Shown in pieces: positions 32,059-41,732 of a DNA stretch of 45,122 nt (position 1 is the stretch's first letter; the number at the start of each line of letters is the position of its first letter). Under the pieces are notes generated by a model. The model worked only from the letters and a program-made list of their open reading frames with translations. It was not told the DNA's origin and ran no database searches. The stretch lies in the IMG/VR virus record IMGVR_UViG_3300009103_000055, positions 1 to 45,122 of that record; one strand, written 5' to 3'. Source of the DNA: a virus. The position numbers and the translations under genes were made by a program.

Positions 32059-33206
32059 TATTTAGCTTCTCCTTTATATAGGTTTCTAGATTCTTTAACG
32101 AACTTGTCTCGCGCCACCAAAGAAGCCGGGCGATAAGGTTTAGTTGTTTCAGAATCTTTAGTTGTTGTGTTTGAAAGGGCATTATCTAGAGCTTGCTGTG
32201 GGTTAGAAGAGAACCCGTCAACAATTAGATCAAAAGCCGCTTCAACATAAGAATCGCCTTTAGAATCCATTTGAACATTAGGTCGTAAAGAAGTAACAAC
32301 TTCACGCTTAATAGTAAGCTCGTCTTTACCTTCCCATTTTAGGTTAGGGGCGATTTTAGAAACCTTAGAGATAAACTCGGCGCGGTCAGCTACCATTTTA
32401 TCTAAAGATTCAGCGCTTGGTACTTTACTTAATGCGTCATCGATTTTAGCCTGCATAGAGTCTTCGGTTTTCTTGGATTTCTCCTTTTCTTCCGCCAACT
32501 CATCTTCAGCTTCTTTCTTAGCATCTTTTTCTTTTTGGGCTTCTTTCTCCGCGTCTGCTAAGCGTTGCTGCTCCTTACCAATAGCTTGAGCTGCTTGTTC
32601 AGATACGTCGTAATCAACCCCATCGATTGTGACTTTAGCCATAACTGACTCGTCTCCTGTGGTGGGTGAATTATCGGCCACTCTGCAAGCAGACCCGGCG
32701 CGACCTTTTGTTACAATGGCAATATGATTGCCACGAATGTTCCTCTGCATGGCTTCATAAGGCTCACCATCAGGGGAAACACCTGGTGTCCAATCTATAT
32801 CGGCAACATACCCATTGGACAATTCTACTTTGCCATCATTGATCTTATTAATAACCAACGCATCGGTGACAAAAAGTTCTGTTTCTGCGAAGTCTTCTAT
32901 TTTCTTGACTTCTGGGCCAGAATGACCCACTGTGTATTTCTTGGAATTAGAAGCGTTAACTAGCTCTGGGGGGTGATCGTCAGTAACCGGCTTGTTAGAA
33001 AAAGAGCTTAGCGACGTATCGCTAAATACTTCTTCCGGCGGACGATAAACAGATATTATTCGGTTAGGATCGCCGTCAGAAATTCCCATTTCTGAAGCTC
33101 TATATTTTTGTATACCTGTACGGGCAATCTTTGCCGGAACAATGAGGTAGCCCTCATCTGTATAAACTCTTTTCGTGTTAAGGTTCATACGGTCTTGCAA
33201 ATACAT
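32058..33206 (-). CDS. DUF2213 capsid maturation protease fused to a scaffold domain (382 aa)
   Basis: Residues 15-180 match DUF2213 (VYTDEGYLIVPAKIARTGIQ, NKPVTDDHPPELV, VGHSGPEVKKIEDF, MQRNIRGNHIAIVTKGRAG), which is found in the protease position of phages with DUF2184 capsids. Residues about 205-250 are a highly charged coiled coil (KEQQRLADAEKEAQKEKDAK), the scaffold part, ending in the basic C-terminal helix (ASLVARDKFVKESRNLYKG). The protein would guide capsid assembly and then be cut. Protease activity is inferred from the family. Confidence 0.82.
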   Translation of the reverse strand: MYLQDRMNLNTKRVYTDEGYLIVPAKIARTGIQKYRASEMGISDGDPNRIISVYRPPEEVFSDTSLSSFSNKPVTDDHPPELVNASNSKKYTVGHSGPEVKKIEDFAETELFVTDALVINKINDGKVELSNGYVADIDWTPGVSPDGEPYEAMQRNIRGNHIAIVTKGRAGSACRVADNSPTTGDESVMAKVTIDGVDYDVSEQAAQAIGKEQQRLADAEKEAQKEKDAKKEAEDELAEEKEKSKKTEDSMQAKIDDALSKVPSAESLDKMVADRAEFISKVSKIAPNLKWEGKDELTIKREVVTSLRPNVQMDSKGDSYVEAAFDLIVDGFSSNPQQALDNALSNTTTKDSETTKPYRPASLVARDKFVKESRNLYKGEAK

Positions 33207-33245
33207 AATCTAACCTTAAGTAAATTTTCTTTTAATAAGTTTATA

Positions 33246-34442
33246 TTATTTACTCAAAACTGTAAATGTAAATATAGATGATTTTTTCTTACCAGAAAAA
33301 TCCGACTCTTCAGCCGTAATATAGGATTCCCAATCCCCACCTATAAATATGTCTCCTTCCTGAAAAGTATATTTAACATTATTAGCACTAACAACCAAAC
33401 CATCAGCCTCACCCACTCTCAATATTGTACGGTATGTATCCGGGCTTTGTAAGTTTAGAACTGTTATTTTGTCGGTTAGGTCAAACGGTGTTTCAAAAGT
33501 AGCATTTAGGCTTAAGGAGTTACCAAACTCACCAAATATCATCTCTTCGCCAAACGTAACATCACAGTCTACATTTCCAGGGGTAGATTCAGCTCCATCT
33601 AAGGTTTCCCCTCTAGTTTCCAATACTGGGAATATACATATTGAAGACTTTCTAGATTTAGAGTTATCTAAGTCCCTAGCTATGATGTAGGCTTCCCAGT
33701 TACCCGCTACGCAAACGTCCCCTTCTTCGAAGCTGTAAGAGACAGTATCGGGGGTAACAACAATGCCATCTTCTTCAGTCAAAGTAAGTTTGGTTTTATG
33801 GTTATCAGGGCTATCCACTACTAAAGTTACATTTTTAGTAGTTAGGTCAAACGGTGTTGTGAATTGAGCGCTTAGGGTTATCAGGTTGCCATACTCTCCT
33901 AGCACCATAGTGTCGCCAAAGCTAACCGTACCTTCTATGTCTGTATCCGTACCTTCTTGAGTGCTTACTATGAACGTAGCTACTTCTATGGGGTCAGTAG
34001 AAGATAGTGTTGCCGATATATCTAAAGAAGCTCCAAAATCAGCGCTTTCAATAGGATCTGTAGAAGATAGTGTTGCCGATATATCTAAAGAAGCTCCAAA
34101 AGCAGCGCTTTCAATAGGATCTGTAGAAGCTAAAGATAGGTTTAAGGCGGGCAAAGCTTCTACAGTCATACCAAAAGCAGCGCTTTCAATAGGATCTGTA
34201 GAAGATAAAGATAAGTTTATGGCGGGTAAAGTTTCTACAGTCATATCAAAAGCAGCGCTTTCAATAGGATCTGTAGAAGCTAAAGATATATTTATAGCTC
34301 CGGTAGTATTGACGCTAAAGTTAGCATCCTCTATCGGATCTGTTGAGGATAAATTTAGATCTATAGCAGGTATGAAAAATTCTGGAGCACCTTTAGGTGT
34401 CCCAGAAAAACCAATACCGCCGAAGCTACCTACAAAGGACAT
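33246..34442 (-). CDS. Repeat-rich head-region protein with two Ig-like domains (398 aa)
   Basis: The N-terminal 165 residues contain six copies of a short motif, STDPIE(S/D)A-x-F, spaced about 20-27 residues apart. The corresponding DNA (about 33985-34350) is a tandem repeat with nearly identical 25-30-bp blocks. Two homologous beta domains of about 100 residues follow (TPFDLTTKNVTLVV and TPFDLTDKITVLNL start the same strand), close to the N-terminal domain of baseplate/fibre upper proteins. It probably decorates the head or binds carbohydrates. It shares the STDPIES motif with the protein at 18397-19734. Confidence 0.7.
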   Translation of the reverse strand: MSFVGSFGGIGFSGTPKGAPEFFIPAIDLNLSSTDPIEDANFSVNTTGAINISLASTDPIESAAFDMTVETLPAINLSLSSTDPIESAAFGMTVEALPALNLSLASTDPIESAAFGASLDISATLSSTDPIESADFGASLDISATLSSTDPIEVATFIVSTQEGTDTDIEGTVSFGDTMVLGEYGNLITLSAQFTTPFDLTTKNVTLVVDSPDNHKTKLTLTEEDGIVVTPDTVSYSFEEGDVCVAGNWEAYIIARDLDNSKSRKSSICIFPVLETRGETLDGAESTPGNVDCDVTFGEEMIFGEFGNSLSLNATFETPFDLTDKITVLNLQSPDTYRTILRVGEADGLVVSANNVKYTFQEGDIFIGGDWESYITAEESDFSGKKKSSIFTFTVLSK

Positions 34443-34451
34443 ATCTAAACC

Positions 34452-37172
34452 TTATTGGATTAAGAACTTGTTACCCGCTACCGGGGCCGAACCGTTGGTA
34501 GTTTCTGTAAATGTGAACAAGCCGGTTGTAGAATTATAAGATTCGATCCTAGCTCCCGACTTTTCAAGAGGGCCATCTATCCAATATATAACCCTATTCT
34601 TATACTGATCATCCGACAAACCTGTTAAGTTAGTAGTCATCTCAGTGGAACTCAATGTACCTGCTATCGCTTGGCCAGAACCTATCGTCTTAGTTGAATC
34701 TGAAAGGTTAGTAGCAGCTGCAGAGTCCCCAGATATTAACGTTACATTACTAGATACGGTATCGTTTACAGATTTTACAGAAGTACCAGATAAATCTACA
34801 ACAGAAGTGGGGTTTTCTATGTTGGCCTGGTCTGTACCTATATTACCTGAAGCTGTGAGGTTCATAGTGTGAGGTATCTTAACATCTACAGCGTTAACTT
34901 TATCTCTAATATCACCGATAGTAGATTCTTCTACGGTTAAAGTACTGGAATTATCCACTACTTTAATATCGCCCGCCACGTAAACATTACCTCCAGTACA
35001 AGAAGCATCAAAGGTCAATACGCCGTTACCGCTTATAGACAAACTGTCCGCCGGGGTCATGCCCGTAATGTTAAGACGCCCATTATAACCGCTAAGAGCC
35101 ATATCCACAGCAGTAACATTATCCCCGTTCATATCTACAGTAGGAGGGTTAATAGAAGCACCGCCAACATTCTCAAAGCAATTAGACCATCCAAAAGTAG
35201 CCTTAGAAACCAATTCTATATCACCGGCCAAACCACAATCGACCATATTACAAACCCCAACCTGAACATCTTCTAGTCCGCACTGATCGAAAACACATCT
35301 AGAAGATGCTGTGGAGTTACCTGTAATACCAGATTTCATAAATATTGAGCCGCTGATATCTTGCCCATTAAGTATGAAGAATTGACCACTAACAACATTA
35401 AAAACATAACCGTTATAAGATTGGTCTAGGGTGTATGCAAAAGCCCCTAAGAACCTAAGTTCTGTTATATTAAATTCATCCGCTATGGTTTTTGCATCTG
35501 TTAAATTATCACTAGGGTTAGTGGTCGTACCGTTGATGAACTTCGTAGTACCTGGGTTACCGCTCAAGGCGCTTATATAAACAGCCCCGTTGTCGTATCC
35601 CCCGTTACGTGTAGTCGAATGAACAACTCCGGGTAAAATATCAAAAGTACTAGTGGCGTCAGGTGATGTTTTAAAAGAGGGAGCAACTGTTGCAACTTTA
35701 GTAGTACCATTATATTCAGTTATTATATGAGCCTGTTCGCTACCTGTACCGCCGGTAATTACCAATTGATGACGGTTATAATAATCATCAATACTCGATG
35801 CTGAAGCGTCCAAGGTTATACTTGTACTTGAACCCCCCTGAGCCAATCCTGAATGTAGGATTGTGCCCGCTACAGGTAATGTCGTGTAAGCAAAACTTAG
35901 ACGATCAATATGCAAATCAGCTGAAGTTAATGTTGTAGCTTCAAACCTGAATCTTACTTTGCCCTGATCGGCGCCGGATCCAGTATGCCTAGTTAGAAGT
36001 TCTCTTGTCCTAACAACATTCGTACTACTCGTCTGACCTAAATAGTCCCCTACAATATCCCATTGGCTAGAGTTCCAATCCCAGGCTTGTACTGTTAATG
36101 TGTCGTTACCACCTTTTAGGAAACCGACAATTTCTACACTAGCTGCTACGGCTTGTGTGGGTAGAGTTACCAAATACTCAATGTCCATAGTGCCGCCCAC
36201 ATCCTCTATCTGATGGTAGACACCATTAACGGTCTCTGTATCTGTGAATGTACCGGTTACAATAACTCCGACAGTCCCTGTGAACCCTGTAGCGGGTGTG
36301 TTCAATAGACCGCTAGATGTAGATATGGAACCTATCTGATCTTGTGTTGCTGGGAACAGTGGCCCAGTTAAACCGGTAGTACCGTCGTATTGATTCTTAA
36401 GGTTTGTAACTGATGTTGTATCACCAATCAAAGACCCTATATCCATTCTACCGTTGCCATCTATAGACATAGAAGACCAGTTAGTCGGCGCCGAAGATAC
36501 TGTGGTAACTGTATCTACCAAATTAAAATCGGTATTGGCTAAATCTACCGTAGCTACCGAGTTAGCGATATCAGCCCAGTTAATACCAACTTGCCCCGAA
36601 GCAGTCACAGATAAAGGGAACGATATTTTACTGTCTAATGTATCTGTTTGGGCTTCTAAAGAATCGGTCGTATTATTGAAAGTGTCCCAATCAGCCGTAG
36701 CAGACTTGGAAACAAGCTTAGCAAAAATAGAATTGTTCGCTACGTCGCTACCTGCGACAGAATTGCTAAGCAGATGATCCAAACCTAAAGAAACTAAAGA
36801 TGTATTTACCTCTGTGCCTACTTCTGATTGGGATAAGTTCTCTAGCCCGTTTAAGTATTTAGCATCATGCGTATTAGCAGGTAGTACAGACAGCTCTTTC
36901 CAAACTGGTGCCGCGCCGGCCACATTAACAGAAACCTCCAACGAACCATTGGTATTAGTATCTGTAGAATTTAGGCTTATTTCATACCAACCACCGGTAT
37001 CGTGCGTAGCTCCTCCGGTTTGGTTTTTCTGAAGGAAACCTGCTCCATTCTTAGACAAAAGGATGTCGGATTGGTTTATAGTTAGCCCTGTCTCAGGAGT
37101 AACACCGTCCGTACTATCTACAAACGGCCCTATCCTAAAAGTAGCACTGGTGCTTTGTTTTAATTCGCTCAT
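34452..37172 (-). CDS. Large head-fibre-like structural protein (906 aa)
   Basis: The N-terminal pattern (TSATFRIGPFVDSTDGVTPE, TGLTINQSDILLSKNGAGF) is common in large phage proteins encoded among head genes. The rest is strand-rich with Thr/Ser/Asn repeats, and a region near residues 555-760 suggests a beta-helix (DNLTDAKTIADEFNI, SGSIFMKSGITGNSTAS). It overlaps the 337-aa beta-helix gene by four bases (ATGA), so the two are probably parts of one fibre. Head fibre is likelier than tail fibre because of position, but either could be true. Confidence 0.65.
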   Translation of the reverse strand: MSELKQSTSATFRIGPFVDSTDGVTPETGLTINQSDILLSKNGAGFLQKNQTGGATHDTGGWYEISLNSTDTNTNGSLEVSVNVAGAAPVWKELSVLPANTHDAKYLNGLENLSQSEVGTEVNTSLVSLGLDHLLSNSVAGSDVANNSIFAKLVSKSATADWDTFNNTTDSLEAQTDTLDSKISFPLSVTASGQVGINWADIANSVATVDLANTDFNLVDTVTTVSSAPTNWSSMSIDGNGRMDIGSLIGDTTSVTNLKNQYDGTTGLTGPLFPATQDQIGSISTSSGLLNTPATGFTGTVGVIVTGTFTDTETVNGVYHQIEDVGGTMDIEYLVTLPTQAVAASVEIVGFLKGGNDTLTVQAWDWNSSQWDIVGDYLGQTSSTNVVRTRELLTRHTGSGADQGKVRFRFEATTLTSADLHIDRLSFAYTTLPVAGTILHSGLAQGGSSTSITLDASASSIDDYYNRHQLVITGGTGSEQAHIITEYNGTTKVATVAPSFKTSPDATSTFDILPGVVHSTTRNGGYDNGAVYISALSGNPGTTKFINGTTTNPSDNLTDAKTIADEFNITELRFLGAFAYTLDQSYNGYVFNVVSGQFFILNGQDISGSIFMKSGITGNSTASSRCVFDQCGLEDVQVGVCNMVDCGLAGDIELVSKATFGWSNCFENVGGASINPPTVDMNGDNVTAVDMALSGYNGRLNITGMTPADSLSISGNGVLTFDASCTGGNVYVAGDIKVVDNSSTLTVEESTIGDIRDKVNAVDVKIPHTMNLTASGNIGTDQANIENPTSVVDLSGTSVKSVNDTVSSNVTLISGDSAAATNLSDSTKTIGSGQAIAGTLSSTEMTTNLTGLSDDQYKNRVIYWIDGPLEKSGARIESYNSTTGLFTFTETTNGSAPVAGNKFLIQ

Positions 37173-38182
37173 GCTCTCATGTTCCTATAATATCTTGTGA
37201 AAACCGGTACGTTTGAAGAAGGTGGCCCCCCACTCACTATTTCATAAGCTCCGATTGTAGGTGCTGAACCGTCTCTAGTTTGCCCGAATATATCTACTGT
37301 TACACCTGATATCGGCGTTCCTGCTGATTCTATGTCTCCGCCTTCTTTAGCCGTCAAGTCGCAGGTAGTGTTATTACCTGTATCTGATATAATTTCATTG
37401 GCTGGGGTCGCATTAAGTACAGAATTTGAGGCTGTTGAACTCTCCCAACTAGACAAGTCTGTAACGCAGTAATCAACATTATTATTAATTGTCTGGACTT
37501 GGAAATCAGAGGAGCCTAACATCAAACAGTTAGTGAAATCCGTAGCTTGGTATTGGTCAAAAACAACCGAACCCGGAGAAGACGAAGTATTGTACAAAGT
37601 ACAATATTCCCATTGAGACTGCCTACCTTTAACAAACTCAGCGCCGTTAAAATTACATATAACCGCACCGTTTGTGAGCTTGCTGAAATCACCAGAACCG
37701 TTTCTAAATAATATGAAAACTCCTGTGGAAGAAGAGCTATCGGCAATAAATTGTTCGGCTATAAACGGTTGGGTATGGCTGTTAGAAACTAATACCAGGG
37801 CGTTACCTGTACATTTCATAGCCAACTGACTAATCTTAAACTTACTGTCACCCGAATGAGTGAACATGTTTGTCCAGTTAGCCGTCATTCTAAGACGAGC
37901 ACCTGTTATACCGTCGTACCTTAAAGGCGTGGAACCGGCTGTAGAGTTGTCTATAAATGTGTCGCCGGGCTTACCCCTAAGATGTATAAATCTAGTGCTA
38001 TCTGTGGTTATACCACCAACTGTCACCACTACAGATTGAGTAAGCTCTTCATTTACAATCTCACCCACCCAAATTTGATCTAGAGAAACTAGGTTTGTAG
38101 GGCAAGCGGCTATCCATGAAGCTACTGAAGTGTAGTCTCCTGAACCACTACTGTCTATCGTGCTGATAACTTCTGTTGGCAT
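37169..38182 (-). CDS. Predicted right-handed beta-helix protein (337 aa)
   Basis: The N-terminal TVEVIST-like start (TEVISTIDSSGSGDYTSVASW) is the DGSGDY-type opening of pectate-lyase-like beta-helix proteins, and short strands with Asn/Ser/Gly turns follow in a regular pattern (GNALVLVSNSHTQPFIAEQFI, SGDFSKLTNGAVICNFNG). The C-terminus has FGQTRDGSAPTIGAYE, a common ending of such phage proteins. It may bind or cut polysaccharide; no catalytic site was identified. Confidence 0.68.
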   Translation of the reverse strand: MPTEVISTIDSSGSGDYTSVASWIAACPTNLVSLDQIWVGEIVNEELTQSVVVTVGGITTDSTRFIHLRGKPGDTFIDNSTAGSTPLRYDGITGARLRMTANWTNMFTHSGDSKFKISQLAMKCTGNALVLVSNSHTQPFIAEQFIADSSSSTGVFILFRNGSGDFSKLTNGAVICNFNGAEFVKGRQSQWEYCTLYNTSSSPGSVVFDQYQATDFTNCLMLGSSDFQVQTINNNVDYCVTDLSSWESSTASNSVLNATPANEIISDTGNNTTCDLTAKEGGDIESAGTPISGVTVDIFGQTRDGSAPTIGAYEIVSGGPPSSNVPVFTRYYRNMRA

Positions 38183-38599
38183 TTAAACCTCTACAGTTTC
38201 TACAGGGGCACCAGATTTTATAACTTCTCTATTTCTAATTTGTTCCGCAGTGTGAGAAAATATAAATTCCCAATTGGCTCGGTCCAATTCTTTTTCGTTA
38301 GATACAATGTCTAAAGTTAGGCCGTCTAGATCTATGTATTTAGACCTTGGTTTCAATTTAGGCTGAGAAGAAGGGTCTCCTATGGGTTCTTCAGGATATA
38401 GAAATAGTATGGCTTCGGACATATCCAAATCGTCTACCCTAATAATAATCCTGTTTTCGTCGTTTTTCTCTTTTTCTGACCAGGGGAAGCCCACATTTTG
38501 TATGTCGATTACATCGCCCCTTTTAAGAAGCTTGGAATCGGAGATCTCGCTTTCCTCGTTAACCTTATCTTGTCTTTGTATCATTAGCTCAACAGGCAT
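38183..38599 (-). CDS. Hypothetical protein (138 aa)
   Basis: The ATG at 38599 is chosen because GAGAGG lies 7 nt upstream; the frame extends 13 codons further without such a site. The sequence is acidic and polar with strand-like segments (NRIIIRVDDLDMSEAILFLY, KYIDLDGLTLDIV) and a helix at the end. No family was recognised. It lies between the sulfotransferase-like gene and the beta-helix gene, and overlaps the former by 11 bp. Confidence 0.6.
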   Translation of the reverse strand: MPVELMIQRQDKVNEESEISDSKLLKRGDVIDIQNVGFPWSEKEKNDENRIIIRVDDLDMSEAILFLYPEEPIGDPSSQPKLKPRSKYIDLDGLTLDIVSNEKELDRANWEFIFSHTAEQIRNREVIKSGAPVETVEV

Positions 38600-39170
38600 C
38601 GTAGAACCTCTCGAAGAATTTACGCCTAGTCCTAACAAAAGAACTGTATATTTTTAGATTCTCTTCTGTTAAATCTATGGATTCTAATTCAGGTATGGCT
38701 GGTGAATTGTTACCGGTGTTTCTAACCAAAGGCCAAGAATTAAAACCGAAATAAGGCCATTTGGTATCTAACTTTAAGCCGTAGGAATCATTAACATTAA
38801 ATAGGTCTTCGTTTCTATCTTTATGGTCTACCCTAATATACAAGGGGTCCAAGATATCTATGTTGTTTATGACTAAGTCCCACTCAGTAACCCAATCTTT
38901 CAAATCTTTATTTTGGTTTTGCCAACTATAGGCACACCTTAAAGGGTGGCGTAGAGGGACAATAGTGGGGTTATCTTTAGCTAATATTACAAAACGACCT
39001 ATGTTATATATGTCCGGATGAGCATAGAACAAATCGTTACCCTCAGATGGTTTTTCTTCTGGGTTCTTACGATTAAAATAACCAGGCTGAGGTATATCAA
39101 CCTGGCCTAAAAACATACTAGCTACCAATCTAGAACCAGTATGTTGAACAGCCGGCAATATAACTTTCAT
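38589..39170 (-). CDS. Sulfotransferase-like P-loop protein (193 aa)
   Basis: Near the N-terminus AVQHTGSRLVASMFLGQ fits the phosphosulfate-binding loop of sulfotransferases (Thr-Gly-Ser followed by hydrophobic residues). TIVPLRHPLRCAYSWQNQN near residue 72-90 fits the 3'-phosphate motif (Arg-x-Pro ... Ser). The usual catalytic His/Lys is not certain. Such genes are found in some marine phages next to head or fibre genes and might modify virion or host glycans, but no target is known. It is placed between the decoration protein and the beta-helix proteins. Confidence 0.62.
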   Translation of the reverse strand: MKVILPAVQHTGSRLVASMFLGQVDIPQPGYFNRKNPEEKPSEGNDLFYAHPDIYNIGRFVILAKDNPTIVPLRHPLRCAYSWQNQNKDLKDWVTEWDLVINNIDILDPLYIRVDHKDRNEDLFNVNDSYGLKLDTKWPYFGFNSWPLVRNTGNNSPAIPELESIDLTEENLKIYSSFVRTRRKFFERFYDAC

Positions 39171-39171
39171 A

Positions 39172-39558
39172 TTAACTAGGTGTTGCGTGTGTTAAAACAC
39201 CAGAGTTCCAAGTTACATCTTGACCTGCTGTCGCGCTAGTGTTATCCACAATAACGTCAGTGCCAGATGTTCCCGCTGTAAACTTATCAAAAACAATGTC
39301 ACCGTTGGAATCTTTAGTGCGAGCTTCGGCGATAGTTCCTGTTGCTGCGGCTGCAACTGTTTTAGGAAGGCCGCTGAATGTTAATGTGTTACCTGAAACA
39401 ACAGCTGAAGGATCATTAAGATCGAAAATAGCGATAACAGTCGAAAAACCCGAATCGCCTAGTTCTAAAGTACCATTACTAGATCCAGAGTCCATACTAT
39501 CAACTCCTACTTGCATCCTAGCGGTTCTATCGGCTGCTTTTGCATAATTCCAAGGCAT
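39172..39558 (-). CDS. Phage virion decoration-like protein (128 aa)
   Basis: MPWNYAKAADRTARMQVGVDSM, then NGTLELGDSGFSTVIAIFDLNDP, TLTFSGLPKTVAAAATGT and TAGTSGTDVIVD are a repeated beta-strand pattern seen in small phage proteins encoded next to head morphogenesis genes. They are likely surface decorations, but experiments on this group are not known to me. Composition is low in charge, with no Cys. Confidence 0.65.
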   Translation of the reverse strand: MPWNYAKAADRTARMQVGVDSMDSGSSNGTLELGDSGFSTVIAIFDLNDPSAVVSGNTLTFSGLPKTVAAAATGTIAEARTKDSNGDIVFDKFTAGTSGTDVIVDNTSATAGQDVTWNSGVLTHATPS

Positions 39559-39568
39559 ATTATGTTCC

Positions 39569-40405
39569 TCAAATTTTAATTATTGGTTGGGCAATACATC
39601 TACATTGTATGTCTTCACCCGGATGGCCTGTATCTGGAGGGGGTGAATCCCATCTAAAACGTTTACCGTCTTTAGAAGCATGGGATTTTCTAACCCTCTC
39701 TCCGTCTCTCGCACTTACCCAAATATACTCTTCTATACCTAGGTTTTGCTGACGTTGTTGGTTCAACGCCGAATTCAACTTAGAAGTTTGATCTCTAGCA
39801 ATTATTTTAGCACGATTTTTTGTAACTTTACCAATATCCTGGAGATCTTTTATCATAGAAGTGGCTTTTTTACCTTGCGTAGTACCGGTAAAGACAGCGT
39901 TTTCTACTTTTTTAAAATACTCATCAGGTATCGATTTAATCAGGGACACGTTAGCGCTAGTACTAGCTACCAATGTGTCTTCAAGACCTTCATTCTGAAT
40001 TATGGTTTGCAGATTAACACCAACAACATTCTCTATAGACCTATAGAACCTATCTTTATTAGCTGAGCTAACTTGATAAGTAAATTCATTAGCTACAACT
40101 TTAGCTTGTTTGTCTAGATCTTTATATTTATTTCTCAAGTTTTCAAAAACCTGAGTTAGTGTTGTAGCATAGGCGTCATTGATACCAAAAGATGAATCGT
40201 TAACGTACTCAGGCTCATATTGCCTGAGTAACGGAACAACATAATTATTGATATCATTCTGCAGACTAGAAGTTAGGTTTAATAGGGAATTCCTATATCT
40301 AACTTCAGGAGATTTAGGCGCTTTGACCTTCCCGCCCTTCCTCTCCTTCTTCTTGGTTTTCTTCGTTGGATCCGATAGGGTTGTTCCCAAAGGCGTTATC
40401 ACCAT
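39569..40405 (-). CDS. Head morphogenesis protein, SPP1 gp7-like (278 aa)
   Basis: The C-terminal part (RAKIIARDQTSKLNSALNQQRQQNLGIEEYIWVSARDGERVRKSH, in parts) and DTGHPGEDIQCRC at the end are the SPP1 gp7 / Mu F domain, with the Cys pair of the phage minor head protein family. The N-terminus is basic. The ATG at 40405 follows GGAG by 9 nt and is preferred over the GTG one codon earlier. It overlaps the portal gene end by about 90 bp in another frame, which is unusual but common for this pair. Confidence 0.88.
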   Translation of the reverse strand: MVITPLGTTLSDPTKKTKKKERKGGKVKAPKSPEVRYRNSLLNLTSSLQNDINNYVVPLLRQYEPEYVNDSSFGINDAYATTLTQVFENLRNKYKDLDKQAKVVANEFTYQVSSANKDRFYRSIENVVGVNLQTIIQNEGLEDTLVASTSANVSLIKSIPDEYFKKVENAVFTGTTQGKKATSMIKDLQDIGKVTKNRAKIIARDQTSKLNSALNQQRQQNLGIEEYIWVSARDGERVRKSHASKDGKRFRWDSPPPDTGHPGEDIQCRCIAQPIIKI

Positions 40406-41732
40406 CACCTAAATCTCCAAGGTCTTCTAAGTCTTTGATATCTTCGTCTTCGATGTTAGTATATGTATCTTTTTCTTTTAGCTGTTTAGCAACCGCCGCT
40501 TCCGTCACAACACCTCTATCTAGATATATGGCGTCTCTCTGTGCCTCTACGAATTCTACGTCAGCTTCTTCTTTAGGCGTCATTTGGAATAAAGAATTGA
40601 AGATGTAAGATAGGTCGGCATCTTCAGATAAACCTAAGCTCTTAGCCATAATAGTATCAAAGTAGTCCAATAATGGCTTATAAGTAGATACCTGATCTGA
40701 CTTAATTTTGTCGTAGTAATTCTTTAAGTCGCCCTCACCAGTAGCGTTGAAACCACTAGCTGAAACACCTAATAAGCGTGTAGCTGGAATATCAGATGCC
40801 GCCGACAATATTTGTGCATAGCGATCTATAAGATCAGGAAGACCTGAGAATGTCTTATTCTTAATATCGTAATCTTCCTCCATATCCAACAGTAGAGCAT
40901 TGTTAAATGACTTCATGGAACTAGCTAATGTGAACCTTTGAACCATCAGTTCCCTCTGCTTAGGGTTAGCTATTTGATTCATAAAATTCTTTATTTTAAA
41001 TACATCTATGTTAGATTCGTAGACAATGCTAGCACAGCTATCTACGACAGTGTCAAAGTTAGTAATAGAATCATATAGTCGCTGAATAACACTGTTAGAA
41101 TTATAATTGTTATCTCTAAAAAGTTTATAAGGTATTTCTTGTCCATCAAACCTAAGAACGCGGCTATGGTGGATAACCACACTAGTTTCATTGAACCTAT
41201 AGTACTCAGGCATACCGAAATTCTTATCCAATGGGTTCTGTGTCGGTTCTGCTGAATCTCTATTAACACGATGCCTGTCTACTACTTGTATATGCCTCAA
41301 CCCTCCCGGTTTAATAGCATTTATATCAAGCGGCATATCAGGTGTCTGACCGTCGTCAACGGACATAACTATATAGGCTGTGCCATACAATCTGCCAAAC
41401 CTATGAGCTCTCTCAAACATCTTCCGAAGAGATAATCGTTCTTCCTCTTTTTCTAATTGATCGATTACTTTAGGATCAATATCGCCGTTAAACATTCTCC
41501 ATTCACGAGTCATGTCTTCAGGAATAATATCAACTACTTTACCGGCAAGCCAATTCTCAGTATATAAGGCTTCTAACTCTTCTCTGCAGCCGGACTTACT
41601 TATGTCGTTCTTACTGGTAAAAGTAGAATTAGACCTCTTATCTTTACTTGTACCGAGACTAGCCGCTAAGTTAACAAGGCTATCCTCTATCGTGATTTCT
41701 TCATCCAATATTTCAGCTTTCACTTCACTCAT
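40314..41732 (-). CDS. Portal protein, DUF1073-like (472 aa)
   Basis: The sequence matches the DUF1073 portal family: LEALYTENWLAGKVVDIIPEDMTREWR near residue 52-78, then FGRLYGTAYIVMSVDDG, GGLRHIQVVDRHRVN, PEYYRFNETSVVIHHSRVLRFDGQ and LLGVSASGFNATGEGDLKNYYD. Portals form the 12-fold DNA gate of the head. The start is an ATGA overlap with the terminase gene. The C-terminal 50 residues are highly acidic and overlap the head morphogenesis gene. Confidence 0.93.
   Translation of the reverse strand: MSEVKAEILDEEITIEDSLVNLAASLGTSKDKRSNSTFTSKNDISKSGCREELEALYTENWLAGKVVDIIPEDMTREWRMFNGDIDPKVIDQLEKEEERLSLRKMFERAHRFGRLYGTAYIVMSVDDGQTPDMPLDINAIKPGGLRHIQVVDRHRVNRDSAEPTQNPLDKNFGMPEYYRFNETSVVIHHSRVLRFDGQEIPYKLFRDNNYNSNSVIQRLYDSITNFDTVVDSCASIVYESNIDVFKIKNFMNQIANPKQRELMVQRFTLASSMKSFNNALLLDMEEDYDIKNKTFSGLPDLIDRYAQILSAASDIPATRLLGVSASGFNATGEGDLKNYYDKIKSDQVSTYKPLLDYFDTIMAKSLGLSEDADLSYIFNSLFQMTPKEEADVEFVEAQRDAIYLDRGVVTEAAVAKQLKEKDTYTNIEDEDIKDLEDLGDLGDGDNAFGNNPIGSNEENQEEGEEGREGQSA

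Noticed and set aside
33961-34539. Long open plus-strand frame opposite the repeat-rich head protein
   Set aside because: It mirrors the minus-strand repeats, has no ribosome binding site, and runs against the late operon; it is a shadow of the repeats.
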